A stretch of 34,587 nt of DNA from Planctomycetota bacterium (GCA_026693085.1 JAPLNB010000236.1:1-34587); one strand, 5' to 3'. Positions 7,878 through 18,432 are shown, counted from the stretch's first letter. The notes: generated from the letters alone by a model not told the origin. Program-made: numbers and translations.

Positions 7878-8408
7878 CTAGGGCCTGTCAGGCCAAATCG
7901 CTTTCCTTGCAGTCTCACTGAGCAGATTAACCACAATGTCCCGAACCGCATTGGCTGTTCCCGCGACCATTTTGCCGAGGAGTTTCTGCAAACGCGTTAC
8001 ACCTAATCGCATTCGAGCAGTGTCCCGAGCAGCATCGGTCAAGCTCTGCTTGAATTCCTCAACGTCCTCTGGGGTCAAGTTCGCATCCTCGGCAGCAAGC
8101 TCGATAGCAGCTTGGATGCCGCGCTCCGTCCAGGGGAAAGCCCTGCCACAACTGTGGCAATAGGCCGGAGCACAATACGACGGATACGACTCGCTCACCC
8201 GAGGAACATAGTAGCGGCCCCGGATCGTCGCTTCGCAGCCAGGGCAGACAGTCAATGTGGATTCACCGCACTTCGAGCAGAATTGCTGATTCCGCTGAGG
8301 ATACTCATCCACGGCGTCGTTGGCAACATGCCCATTGGGACACACCTGCGCCACATAATAGTGGCTCTCGTCCCTCTTCGTCGTTCTCATTTGCTCCCAT
8401 GGGTCCAT
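7878..8408 (-). CDS. DUF2321 family zinc-ribbon protein
   Basis: A protein of 176 residues from the ATG giving MDPWEQMRTTKRDESHYY, with GTGAGG six bases upstream. It has several metal-binding pairs: C-P-N-G-H (about 23), F-C-S-K-C-G (about 44-48), C-P-G-C (about 55-58) and Y-C-H-S-C-G-R-A-F-P-W-T-E (about 83-95). The last stretch is characteristic of DUF2321. The C-terminal half is helical and charged, ending in a segment that may bind another protein. Function unknown. It starts 30 bases after the groEL2 stop codon, so it could be cotranscribed with groEL2, and it heads the accessory block before groES. Confidence 0.75.
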   Translation of the reverse strand: MDPWEQMRTTKRDESHYYVAQVCPNGHVANDAVDEYPQRNQQFCSKCGESTLTVCPGCEATIRGRYYVPRVSESYPSYCAPAYCHSCGRAFPWTERGIQAAIELAAEDANLTPEDVEEFKQSLTDAARDTARMRLGVTRLQKLLGKMVAGTANAVRDIVVNLLSETARKAIWPDRP

Positions 8409-8438
8409 CGTAAACCTCACTCACTGAGGCTCTCGCAC

Positions 8439-10388
<1,950 letters not shown>

Positions 10389-11975
10389 CTACAACCCCCC
10401 CGCCACCACCTGCCCCGTCGGCACGCTCCTCGGCAAATGCAGCTTCGCATACCGCCCCGTCAAATTCAGCACCGGCTCAAACGCCACCAGCATCACCAAC
10501 AACATCACCGCACACACCAGCGCCAGCCCCCCCCCCAGCGGACTCACCACCATCTCCGGCTTCTCACTCTCCACCATAAACATCACCCGAACCACCCGCA
10601 AATAGTAGTACAGGCTAAACACCGTATTCACCCCGATCACCGCCACCAACGCCCACCACCACGACCCGTTCGCACCAAGCTTCCACATCACATACACCTT
10701 CGCCCCAAACCCCGCGAATGGCGGCAAACCCACCAAACTGAACATGAACGCCCCCATGCACACCGCCAACAGCGGACTCCGCCTTCCCAACCCCGTATAA
10801 TCCTCCAGCCGCTCCCCGCCCGTCTCCCGCTGCACCAGCCCCGCCACCGTAAACGCCCCCAGATTCATGAACAAATACACCGCCAAATACAACAGCAACG
10901 CCTGCGCCGCCGAATTCGCCATCACCCCATTCGCATCCGACCCGCCCCTCACCACCAACGACAAAATACACAGCATATACCCCGCATGCGCAATCGAGCT
11001 GTACGCCAGCAGCCGTTTCATATTCATCTGCACATACGCCCCCGTATTCCCCACCGTGCACGTGATCGCACCCATCACCCCCACCGTCACCGCCAAACTC
11101 GTCAGCACCTCGCTCCCCGCATACCCCAACCCATGCCCAATCGTCATTAAGATCCGCAACAGCAGCGTCAGACCCGCCCCCTTCGACGCCACCGACAAAA
11201 ACGCCGCCACATCCACCCCCGCTCCCTCAAACACATCCGGGCACCAGAAATGGAACGGCACCGCCGAAATCTTGAACCCCACCCCCGCCAAAATCCCCAC
11301 CATTGCCACCGCCAGCGGCACCCCCCCGCCCAAATCCACCCGCCGCGCCAGCTCCCCGATCTGCAGCGTCCCATACAGCCCATACAGCATCGACAAACCG
11401 TACACCATCACCGCGCTCGTCGCCGCCCCGAACAAAACATACTTCAACGCCGCTTCAGACCCCACCCTATCCGTCTTCCGAAACCCCGCCAGCACATAGC
11501 TCGGCAGACTCGCCATCTCCACTGCCATGAAAATCATCAGCAGGTTCGATGTCGAGCCCATCAAGCACATCCCCAGACACGCCCCCAACAGCAACGTAAA
11601 AAACTCCGGCCCATCCCCCTCATGCATGCTCACCCGCGTTGTGCTGAACCACATCAGCACCACCCCCGCCGTAAACACCAACAGCAAAATCTTCCACAAC
11701 ACCGCAAAGTGATCGCTCACCAGCATCCCCCGAAACTGCTCCCCTCCCTCCGTCGGCCGAACCAACAACAACCCCACCACCGCCAGCATCAACCCCGCCA
11801 AACTCACCACCCCCGCCACCGCATTCGACCGCCGCCCCCAAAACGCACTCAACAACACCCCCACGATCGTCCCCATCAGCACCAACTCCCCCACAAATGG
11901 CCGCATCTGCCCCCACTCCGGCACAAACGGCCCCACCGCCGCCAGACTAGTAAAAATCAATCCCATACTCGCCAT
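10389..11975 (-). CDS. nuoN: NADH-quinone oxidoreductase subunit N
   Basis: Proton-translocating antiporter-like subunit of complex I, 528 residues, about 14 membrane helices. Typical elements include F-M-A-V-E-M-A-S-L-P-S-Y-V-L-A-G-F (with the conserved helix-5 Glu), A-L-K-Y-V-L-F-G-A, F-K-I-S-A-V-P-F-H-F-W-C-P-D-V-F-E-G (conserved Lys and W-x-P-D) and K-R-L-L-A-Y-S-S-I-A-H-A-G-Y. Length fits the family. It is last in the nuoH-J-K-L-M-N string, 90 bases after nuoM, with a heptamer array between. The coding strand is extremely G-rich at third positions. Confidence 0.96.
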   Translation of the reverse strand: MASMGLIFTSLAAVGPFVPEWGQMRPFVGELVLMGTIVGVLLSAFWGRRSNAVAGVVSLAGLMLAVVGLLLVRPTEGGEQFRGMLVSDHFAVLWKILLLVFTAGVVLMWFSTTRVSMHEGDGPEFFTLLLGACLGMCLMGSTSNLLMIFMAVEMASLPSYVLAGFRKTDRVGSEAALKYVLFGAATSAVMVYGLSMLYGLYGTLQIGELARRVDLGGGVPLAVAMVGILAGVGFKISAVPFHFWCPDVFEGAGVDVAAFLSVASKGAGLTLLLRILMTIGHGLGYAGSEVLTSLAVTVGVMGAITCTVGNTGAYVQMNMKRLLAYSSIAHAGYMLCILSLVVRGGSDANGVMANSAAQALLLYLAVYLFMNLGAFTVAGLVQRETGGERLEDYTGLGRRSPLLAVCMGAFMFSLVGLPPFAGFGAKVYVMWKLGANGSWWWALVAVIGVNTVFSLYYYLRVVRVMFMVESEKPEMVVSPLGGGLALVCAVMLLVMLVAFEPVLNLTGRYAKLHLPRSVPTGQVVAGGL

Positions 11976-12028
11976 TGATCTCTATCCTTGGCCCTTCGCC
12001 ACAGCCTTGCCTGCCGCGGTTCCGCCGC

Positions 12029-12068
12029 AAATAACGAATAACAAATAACAAATAACGAATAACCACTA
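12029..12068. repeat. Heptamer array AAATAAC/GAATAAC running into the nuoM stop codon
   Basis: Five exact-period 7-mers (AAATAAC, GAATAAC, AAATAAC, AAATAAC, GAATAAC) from 12029 to 12063 are followed by CACTAAC, whose CTA is the complement of the nuoM stop codon (12066-12068). In the transcribed sense the units read GTTATTC or GTTATTT and start two bases after the nuoM TAG. This is the most regular array in the window. Confidence 0.85.
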
Positions 12069-13640
12069 ACCAAACAGCTTAAACAACCCCGCCACCGTCG
12101 TATTCGTAAACACAAAGAACATCCCGTAGGGCAGCACCCCCAGCAGCACCGCCATCGCCACCAGCGGGATCAAAACCGTCTGCTCCCGAGCATCCACCTC
12201 CGGAAAATCCTTGTACTCCGACTTCTCAGGCCCCAAAAACACCCGCTGCATCGTCCACAGCATGTACCCCGCCGTCAAAATCACCCCAAAACACGCCACC
12301 ACCGCAAACCCGATCACCAGCCCCCGACCAACCCCATAATTCATCAATATCGACCCGTTCCGCGCCGCCGCAAACGACCCCAGCAGCACCATCACCTCCC
12401 CAATAAACCCGCACAAACCCGGCAACCCCAGATTCGCAAAAAACATCACCGTCGAATACCCCGTATACACCGGCATCGTCGTCGCCAGACCCCCAAACCG
12501 CCCGATCTCACGATGATGCGCCCGCTCGTACACCACCCCGACGATAAAGAACAACGCCGCGCTCGTCACCCCATGCGCGACCATCATGAACAACGCCCCG
12601 TTCACCGCCGCCTCCGTCATCATCGCCGCCCCCAGCACGACGAATCCCATATGCGACACCGAGCTATACGCCACCAGCCTCTTGAAATCCGTCTGCGCCA
12701 TCGCGCACAACGCCCCATAGATAATGCTCACCACCCCGATCGTCGCGAACAGCCACCAAAGCTCCTTCGCCATCCCCGGAAACAGCGGATACGCAATCCG
12801 GAAAATCCCATACCCACCCATCTTCAGCAATATCGCCGCCAGAATCATGCTGATCGGCGTCGGCGCTTCCACATGCGCATCCGGCAACCATGTATGGAAC
12901 GGCACCGCCGGCACCTTGATCAAGAACCCCAGCATCGCCAATAGGAAAAACGTCTTGATCACCCCGCTGCCCATCACCCCCCCCATCGCCTTCTGAACCG
13001 CTGGGTCCGACAGCTTCAACAGATCAAACGTCCCCCCCTCCAACCCCGGCACATTCCGCGAGAACAAAAACATCCCGATCAACACGATCAACAGCCCGAT
13101 CGACCCCACCAACGTATACAGGAAAAACTTGATCGCCGCGTATTCCTTCCTCGGCCCACCCCATATCCCGATCAGAAAATACATCGGCAGCAGCGACAAC
13201 TCGAAAAACACATAGAACAGGAAAAAGTCCAGCGAAAGAAACACCCCCAGAATCCCCGTCTCCAGGAACAAAAACAGCGCCATATACCCCTTGGTCATCT
13301 TCTCGATGTTCCAGGACGCAATGCACGCCAGCAGACAAATGAACGTGCTCAACAGCACCAACGGCAACGACAGCCCATCAACCCCCACCTGGTAGTTAAT
13401 ATGAAACGCCGGAATCCACGGCACCGACGTCATCATCTGCATGGTGCTGCCATATGCCCCCCCTCCCTGGTTCCAATCAAACCCCACCAGCAGCAGCAGC
13501 GACGCCAGAAACGTCACCAAGGTGGTCACCAGCGCCGTCCACCTCACCGCCGCCCTCCCCTGCGCCGCCACCACCAACACCGCCCCCGACGTCGGCAGAA
13601 AAATCAAGATCGTCAACAACCAGTGATTCAAAAATCCCAT
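12066..13640 (-). CDS. nuoM: NADH-quinone oxidoreductase subunit M
   Basis: Second antiporter-like subunit of the complex I membrane arm, 524 residues, about 14 membrane helices. Diagnostic stretches are Y-V-F-F-E-L-S-L-L-P-M-Y-F-L-I-G-I-W-G-G (conserved helix-5 Glu), F-L-I-K-V-P-A-V-P-F-H-T-W-L-P-D-A-H-V-E-A-P-T (helix-7 Lys and the lateral-helix contact motif) and R-L-V-A-Y-S-S-V-S-H-M-G-F. The ATG at 13640 is preceded by GGTGA; a GTG two codons earlier is an alternative. It lies between nuoL and nuoN on the same strand. Confidence 0.96.
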   Translation of the reverse strand: MGFLNHWLLTILIFLPTSGAVLVVAAQGRAAVRWTALVTTLVTFLASLLLLVGFDWNQGGGAYGSTMQMMTSVPWIPAFHINYQVGVDGLSLPLVLLSTFICLLACIASWNIEKMTKGYMALFLFLETGILGVFLSLDFFLFYVFFELSLLPMYFLIGIWGGPRKEYAAIKFFLYTLVGSIGLLIVLIGMFLFSRNVPGLEGGTFDLLKLSDPAVQKAMGGVMGSGVIKTFFLLAMLGFLIKVPAVPFHTWLPDAHVEAPTPISMILAAILLKMGGYGIFRIAYPLFPGMAKELWWLFATIGVVSIIYGALCAMAQTDFKRLVAYSSVSHMGFVVLGAAMMTEAAVNGALFMMVAHGVTSAALFFIVGVVYERAHHREIGRFGGLATTMPVYTGYSTVMFFANLGLPGLCGFIGEVMVLLGSFAAARNGSILMNYGVGRGLVIGFAVVACFGVILTAGYMLWTMQRVFLGPEKSEYKDFPEVDAREQTVLIPLVAMAVLLGVLPYGMFFVFTNTTVAGLFKLFG

Positions 13641-13656
13641 AATCACTCACCAATCA

Positions 13657-13705
13657 ACCGTCACGCAACAACTGGCAACTAACAACTGGCTACTGGCAAC
13701 TCCCC
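13657..13705. repeat. Degenerate heptamer array between nuoL and nuoM
   Basis: Seven 7-mers in one phase (ACCGTCA, CGCAACA, ACTGGCA, ACTAACA, ACTGGCT, ACTGGCA, ACTCCCC) fill the gap between the nuoM start and the nuoL stop (13707-13709). Here the array is direct only; I see no long inverted partner. Confidence 0.7.
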
Positions 13706-13706
13706 C

Positions 13707-15929
13707 CTACATCACCGTCGCCACTACCACTACCACCACCGCCGCGATCCCGATCGCCACGATCCCCAGCACCACCGTCACATACAACCGAATCCGTCCC
13801 GTCTGCGGCATCCGCACCAGCGCCCCCAGTCCCTGCGTCGCCGCCCCCACGCCATTCACCCCCCCATCCACCACATACCGATCGCACAATCCTGCCAGCG
13901 ACGACAACTGCCTCACCGCATACCCCGCCAAATTCACCAGCCCATCAATCACATACTGATCAAACGCCGCCCCCAGCCGCGCTAGCCCCACCGTGATCGC
14001 CACGAACACCCCCATGTACAGCTCATCAAAATACATCCGCCGGTACAACCACGTGTGCACCCACCGCACCGGCGCCGCCTTCATCAACACATTCGCCACC
14101 GCATACCCCCTCATGTACATCAGAATGCCCATTCCAATCCCCACCAATGGCGCCCAACGCACAGACTGGTGCATCACATGCCACCCCTGCTTGTGCGCCG
14201 CCTGTGACGCAGTCAGCACCTCCGTCGCGCCGTGATCCTCATCCTCCCCACTCCTGCTCAGCCCAGGCTCATCCGACGGCCACGCCGACTCGTACCCCCC
14301 AAACTTCCCCTCCGGATGCACCATCTGAACGTACTTGGTGTTCTCCGTCACCGCCGCGTTCAAAAACCCCTTCACGTTCAACAGCCCGTCATACCCCCCC
14401 ACTACGCTCAACACCGCCAACACCGCCAGCGGCGCCCACATGATCCCCCGCTCATGCGCATGCTCGAACACGTGCTCATTCCGCGGCTTCCCCCAGAACG
14501 TCAACATCCAACACCGCGTCATGTAAAACGCCGTCACATATGCAATCACCACCGGCAACACAAACAACAGCCAATACCACCCGCTCCGCCCCTCCTCGCT
14601 CGCCAACGCCCCAAACGCCCCCGCGTGCGCCATAATCAGGTCCTTGCTGAAATACCCGCTGAAGTACGGCGTCCCCGTGATCGCCAACACCGCGATCCCA
14701 AACGCAATCGCCGTGATCGGCATCTTCCGCCACAGCCCCCCATACTCCTTCATGTCCTGCTCATGGTGCGCCGCATAAATCACCGCCCCCGATCCCAGGA
14801 ACAGCAACGCCTTGAAAAACGCGTGCGTGATCAGATGAAACATCCCCCCCACCCAGCTCCCGATCCCCATCGCCAATATCATGTACCCAAGCTGCGATAG
14901 CGTCGAATACGCCAATACCTTCTTGAGGTCGCTCTGCACCAGCGCTATCAACGCCGCCATCGTCAGCGTCGTCACCCCGATAATCGCAACCACCAGCTTC
15001 GCACCATCCGTCAGGATCGGAAAAATCCGCGCCACCAGATACACCCCCGCCGCCACCATCGTCGCCGCGTGAATCAACGCGCTCACCGGCGTCGGACCCT
15101 CCATCGCGTCCGGCAACCACACGTGCAACGGAAACTGCGCGCTCTTCCCGATCGCCCCGCAGAACAAACCCACCCCCATCACCGTCAATGCCCTCACCGA
15201 GAACATCCCAATCCCCGCCACCCGAATCCCCTCCGGCGACCCGATCAGCTTGCTCGAATCCAACGCCGCCCAAACCTCCGGCAGCGTCACATTCCCCAAA
15301 TGATAAAACAAAACCCCCAACCCGATCAGAAACCCAACGTCCCCGATCCGGTTCACCACAAACGCCTTGATCGCCGCGTTCGACGCGCTCTTCTTCTCGT
15401 GCCAGAACCCGATCAGCAGATACGAACACAGCCCCACCAGCTCCCAGAACACAAAAAGCTGCATCAGCGTCCCCCCCACCACCAGCCCGAGCATCGAAAA
15501 ACAGAACAAACTCAAATACGTGAAAAACCGCGGATACCCCTTATCCTCCCCCATGTACCCGATCGAAAAAACGTGCACCAGCAGCGACACCAGGCACACC
15601 ATCGAAAACATCACGATCGTCAGGCTGTCCACATACAGCCCTAGATCCAAATACCCCGTCTTCGTCTGCGGCCCGATCCCCCACCCCGTCGGAACCCACG
15701 GGATCGGCACATTGATCGGCATATTCCCGCACCCCCACTCCGGCGACCCACCCAGCCACGAGATCGCCGCCAGAATGCTCAACGCAAAGCTCGTCCCAAT
15801 CGCCCCCGTCGCCACCCACCCCGCCAACGGATTCCCCATCCGCTTCCCCAGCAACACCAGCACCACAAACGACACCAGCGGCACCAGCGTCGCAATCAAT
15901 AGTAATAAAGCAGGCGTCGGCATATTCAT
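13707..15929 (-). CDS. nuoL: NADH-quinone oxidoreductase subunit L
   Basis: Largest antiporter-like subunit of complex I, about 740 residues, longer than E. coli NuoL (613). Core motifs include F-W-E-L-V-G-L-C-S-Y-L-L-I-G-F-W (helix-5 Glu), S-A-Q-F-P-L-H-V-W-L-P-D-A-M-E-G-P-T-P-V-S-A-L-I-H-A-A-T-M-V and L-A-Y-S-T-L-S-Q-L-G-Y. The extra length is mostly a hydrophilic stretch around residues 555-610 (S-G-E-D-E-D-H-G-A-T-E) plus a long C-terminal region carrying the lateral-helix segment. The start is ATG at 15929 or 15923 (MNMPTPALL or MPTPALL), neither with a strong ribosome site. The reading frame stays open further upstream only because it passes through the heptamer hairpin. Confidence 0.95.
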   Translation of the reverse strand: MNMPTPALLLLIATLVPLVSFVVLVLLGKRMGNPLAGWVATGAIGTSFALSILAAISWLGGSPEWGCGNMPINVPIPWVPTGWGIGPQTKTGYLDLGLYVDSLTIVMFSMVCLVSLLVHVFSIGYMGEDKGYPRFFTYLSLFCFSMLGLVVGGTLMQLFVFWELVGLCSYLLIGFWHEKKSASNAAIKAFVVNRIGDVGFLIGLGVLFYHLGNVTLPEVWAALDSSKLIGSPEGIRVAGIGMFSVRALTVMGVGLFCGAIGKSAQFPLHVWLPDAMEGPTPVSALIHAATMVAAGVYLVARIFPILTDGAKLVVAIIGVTTLTMAALIALVQSDLKKVLAYSTLSQLGYMILAMGIGSWVGGMFHLITHAFFKALLFLGSGAVIYAAHHEQDMKEYGGLWRKMPITAIAFGIAVLAITGTPYFSGYFSKDLIMAHAGAFGALASEEGRSGWYWLLFVLPVVIAYVTAFYMTRCWMLTFWGKPRNEHVFEHAHERGIMWAPLAVLAVLSVVGGYDGLLNVKGFLNAAVTENTKYVQMVHPEGKFGGYESAWPSDEPGLSRSGEDEDHGATEVLTASQAAHKQGWHVMHQSVRWAPLVGIGMGILMYMRGYAVANVLMKAAPVRWVHTWLYRRMYFDELYMGVFVAITVGLARLGAAFDQYVIDGLVNLAGYAVRQLSSLAGLCDRYVVDGGVNGVGAATQGLGALVRMPQTGRIRLYVTVVLGIVAIGIAAVVVVVVATVM

Positions 15930-15931
15930 CA

Positions 15932-16000
15932 GTAGATATTTGATAGTTGGTAGTTGATAGCGATCACGTCTATCAACTACCAACTATCAACTATCTACTA
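15932..16000. repeat. Heptamer arrays forming a 21-bp perfect inverted repeat between nuoK and nuoL
   Basis: Bases 15940-15960 are perfectly complementary to 15970-15990, with a 9-base loop. With one mismatch the pairing extends outward by about eight more bases. Both arms are built of 7-mers: GTTGATA and GTTGGTA on the left, CTATCAA and CTACCAA on the right. The right arm runs on into CTATCCT, whose first three bases are the complement of the nuoK stop codon (15998-16000). There is no U tract, so it is not a standard intrinsic terminator. Confidence 0.88.
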
Positions 16001-16345
16001 TCCTCTCAATTCTTTGGCCTTCTCCACATCCACGCTCGTAAAGTTGTTGTAGAAGTTCAAGAAAATCGACAACGCCACCGCCGCCTCCGCCGCCGCCAAC
16101 ACAATCACAAATATCGCAAACACCTGCCCCGCCAACGCCACACCCCCGCCTTCCGAAACCCCATGCGAATACCGGTTGAACGCCACCAGGTTGATATTCG
16201 CCGCATTCAACACCAACTCCACCCCGATCAATATCCCAATCGCATTCCGCTTCGTCAGAATCGTCACCAACCCGCACACCAGCAGCACCGCCCCCAGCAC
16301 CAGGTAGTGCGCCAACCCAATCTCCATCACACCCATCACCATCAT
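15998..16345 (-). CDS. nuoK: NADH-quinone oxidoreductase subunit K
   Basis: Small membrane subunit of complex I, about 115 residues with three transmembrane helices. It contains the conserved G-V-E-L-V-L-N-A-A-N-I-N-L (helix-2 Glu of the proton path) and I-V-L-A-A-A-E-A-A-V-A-L-S-I (helix-3 Glu), followed by a short C-terminal tail. AGAGG stands just before a cluster of ATG codons (16345, 16342, 16336, 16327); I give the first, MMVMGVMEIGLAHYL. It lies 29 bases after nuoJ and before nuoL. Confidence 0.95.
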   Translation of the reverse strand: MMVMGVMEIGLAHYLVLGAVLLVCGLVTILTKRNAIGILIGVELVLNAANINLVAFNRYSHGVSEGGGVALAGQVFAIFVIVLAAAEAAVALSIFLNFYNNFTSVDVEKAKELRG

Positions 16346-16353
16346 ACCCTCTT

Positions 16354-16395
16354 CTCTCGCTTTTCGCTTACCCCTCAACCCTGAACCCCTTGCCC
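16354..16395. repeat. Degenerate heptamer array overlapping the 3' end of nuoJ
   Basis: Six 7-mers in phase (CTCTCGC, TTTTCGC, TTACCCC, TCAACCC, TGAACCC, CTTGCCC) span the nuoJ-nuoK junction. The TCA of the fourth unit is the complement of the nuoJ stop codon (16375-16377), so the array continues into coding sequence and specifies the last NuoJ residues (G-Q-G-V-Q-G). More degenerate than the other arrays. Confidence 0.5.
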
Positions 16396-16935
16396 CTTCC
16401 TCCTCGCCTTCGCCAAATACGCCGCACCAATCATCACCACCAACAACAAAACACTCACCACCTCAAACGGCGCCAGGTAATCCCCCAACATCGCCAACCC
16501 CAGCCGATCCACTGGATAGTCCCGATCCAACGCCAGCGGCGCATCCCCAAACGCTCCGCTCCCCGCCGCCGCACACAGCCCCACAATCAAGCCCATCAGC
16601 AACACCGCCCCGATCCCCAACGCCACCATCACCTCCCCACGCCTCGGCACAAACTTCGCCGACAACTCGCTGCTCGTCAACATCACCCCGAAAACAATCA
16701 GGATCAACGTCCCCCCCGCATACACCACCAACTGCACCGCCGCCAAAAACTCGCACCCCAACAAATAATACAGCCCCGCAACGCTCGCCAACGCAAACAG
16801 CAGACATACCGCCTGCCTCACAATGTTCCGCGACAACGCCACACCCATCGCCGACAACCCCGCCCCCAACGCAAATCCATAAAAGAGCACCGCCCCCATC
16901 GGAAACCCAGCCTGTCCCAGCATCATCAAGCCCAT
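16375..16935 (-). CDS. nuoJ: NADH-quinone oxidoreductase subunit J
   Basis: Membrane subunit of complex I, 186 residues, five transmembrane helices. The start chosen gives MGLMMLGQAGFPMGAVLFYG, with AGAGG next to the ATG; the longer frame to 17055 lies antisense-rich and inside nuoH and is rejected. Family stretches include N-I-V-R-Q-A-V-C-L-L-F-A-L-A-S-V-A-G-L-Y-Y-L-L (the pi-bulge helix 3 region), F-L-A-A-V-Q-L-V-V-Y-A-G-G and L-I-V-F-G-V-M-L-T. The C-terminal tail K-G-Q-G-V-Q-G is encoded by heptamer-like sequence. It follows nuoH by 44 bases, with no nuoI between. Confidence 0.95.
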   Translation of the reverse strand: MGLMMLGQAGFPMGAVLFYGFALGAGLSAMGVALSRNIVRQAVCLLFALASVAGLYYLLGCEFLAAVQLVVYAGGTLILIVFGVMLTSSELSAKFVPRRGEVMVALGIGAVLLMGLIVGLCAAAGSGAFGDAPLALDRDYPVDRLGLAMLGDYLAPFEVVSVLLLVVMIGAAYLAKARRKGQGVQG

Positions 16936-16979
16936 ACCTCTGCCATACTCCACTACCCGCCCCCGAAAAACCTTGCCCC

Positions 16980-18305
16980 TCAAACCACAATCGCCTCCGG
17001 CTCCGCCCGACGCTTCTTCACGCTCTTCGCATCCAGCGCCGACCGCCCCACCCACACCACCACCGCCACCACCATCCCCACCCCCACCATCATCAACGCC
17101 AACTGCACACCCAACCCCACCGCCGTCCCCCCTTTCATCAAATCACCCCAACTCAACGGATTGTAATCCTTCCACGGAATCCCCCCTCGCCACGGCACAA
17201 ACAACTGCCACAACGCCTCCCCCAACAACAACACGCACCCCATCGGCAACAACACCTTCACGCACACATACAAAACCTGATCAATCCGCGGCCGCGGCAG
17301 CGTCCACCTCAACCACATCTGCACCAATATCACCGCCCCCGCCTTCCCAATAAATATTGTTGCCGCCATCACATTCAACACCACCATCCCCACCCAGTGC
17401 CCCTGCGGGTCCGCACTCAACTGATTATGGTAGTACCCGATCAACCCAAACGGATCCAAAAACAGCGCCGCCTGGATCCCCCCCACCACAAACATCGCCG
17501 TATACTCCGCAAAAAAGAAAAACGCCCACCGCATCCCGCTATACTCGGTCAAATACCCCGCCACCAACTCCGAGTCCGATTCTGCCAGATCAAACGGCGC
17601 CCGCTTGTTCGCCGCCAGACTCGCCACGAAATACACGAAAAACGCCAGAAAAACAAACGGGCTCCGGAATATCCCCCACGTATGCAATCCCCCTCCCTGC
17701 TCCAGCCCCATGTCCACCACATTCAACGTCCCCGCCGCCATCACCCCCACCAACAGCGACAGACCCAGCGGTATCTCATACGACACCATCTGGCATGCCT
17801 CCCGCATCGCCCCAAACGTCGACCACTTATTATGGCTCGACCACCCCGCAATGATCACCCCCATCACCTCCACGCTCAACATCGCCAAAATCAAAAACAG
17901 CCCCGAATTCAAATGCCGCTCGAACGTCAGCTCCGGACCAAATGGTATCGCCACCAACGCCACAAACACCGGAGCAAACGCCACATATGGCGCCAACCGA
18001 AACAACGCCCGATCCCCCAACTCGGGCACCAGATCTTCCTTCATCACACACTTCGCCCCGTCCGCCAGCGACTGCAACAACCCAAACGGACCCACCCGGT
18101 TCGGACCAGGCCGATTCTGCATATGCCCCGCCACTTTCCGCTCACCCCAGATGCAGATCATCCCCAGCACCGACACGAATGGCATGAAAAACACCACCAC
18201 TACGATCATGCCATAAATCACCGACACAACCGCCCCAGGCCGTTCCGATCCCCACCCAAAAAACAACTGCTCAAAAAAAGTACCTGCTTCAGCCATACTC
18301 AGCAT
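16980..18305 (-). CDS. nuoH: NADH-quinone oxidoreductase subunit H
   Basis: Complex I subunit that forms most of the quinone-entry site, about 441 residues (438 if the ATG at 18296, MAEAGTFFEQ, is used). Diagnostic sequences are N-R-P-G-P-N-R-V-G-P-F-G-L-L-Q-S-L-A-D-G-A-K, S-S-H-N-K-W-S-T-F-G-A-M-R, and A-N-K-R-A-P-F-D-L-A-E-S-D-S-E-L-V-A-G-Y, which holds the acidic residues near the quinone cavity. The C-terminus is somewhat longer than in E. coli and basic (K-S-V-K-K-R-R-A-E). It is the first gene of the nuo string here, with a promoter candidate about 100 bases upstream. Confidence 0.96.
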   Translation of the reverse strand: MLSMAEAGTFFEQLFFGWGSERPGAVVSVIYGMIVVVVFFMPFVSVLGMICIWGERKVAGHMQNRPGPNRVGPFGLLQSLADGAKCVMKEDLVPELGDRALFRLAPYVAFAPVFVALVAIPFGPELTFERHLNSGLFLILAMLSVEVMGVIIAGWSSHNKWSTFGAMREACQMVSYEIPLGLSLLVGVMAAGTLNVVDMGLEQGGGLHTWGIFRSPFVFLAFFVYFVASLAANKRAPFDLAESDSELVAGYLTEYSGMRWAFFFFAEYTAMFVVGGIQAALFLDPFGLIGYYHNQLSADPQGHWVGMVVLNVMAATIFIGKAGAVILVQMWLRWTLPRPRIDQVLYVCVKVLLPMGCVLLLGEALWQLFVPWRGGIPWKDYNPLSWGDLMKGGTAVGLGVQLALMMVGVGMVVAVVVWVGRSALDAKSVKKRRAEPEAIVV

Positions 18306-18403
18306 CTCAGCAGACCTAGGCAAGCCACAACCAGAAATACAACCACACGGGCCGACCGCGTCGCCTCTCCACAACGCCTTGTCCAACCCCGGAAAGGGGG
18401 TCG

Positions 18404-18432
18404 GTTGTATCGGTACGCCTATTTACTGTCAA
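18404..18432 (-). promoter_or_regulatory. Candidate sigma-70 type promoter of the nuoH-J-K-L-M-N string
   Basis: A perfect TTGACA (18427-18432) and a TACAAC (18404-18409, four of six matches) are spaced by exactly 17 bases on the minus strand, about 100 bases before nuoH. It lies between the HzsA-related gene and nuoH, suggesting that the nuo string starts its own transcript. Confidence 0.5.

Noticed and set aside
12029-12068. Tandem repeats considered as a CRISPR array
   Set aside because: The units are only 7 bases, with no spacers and no cas genes.
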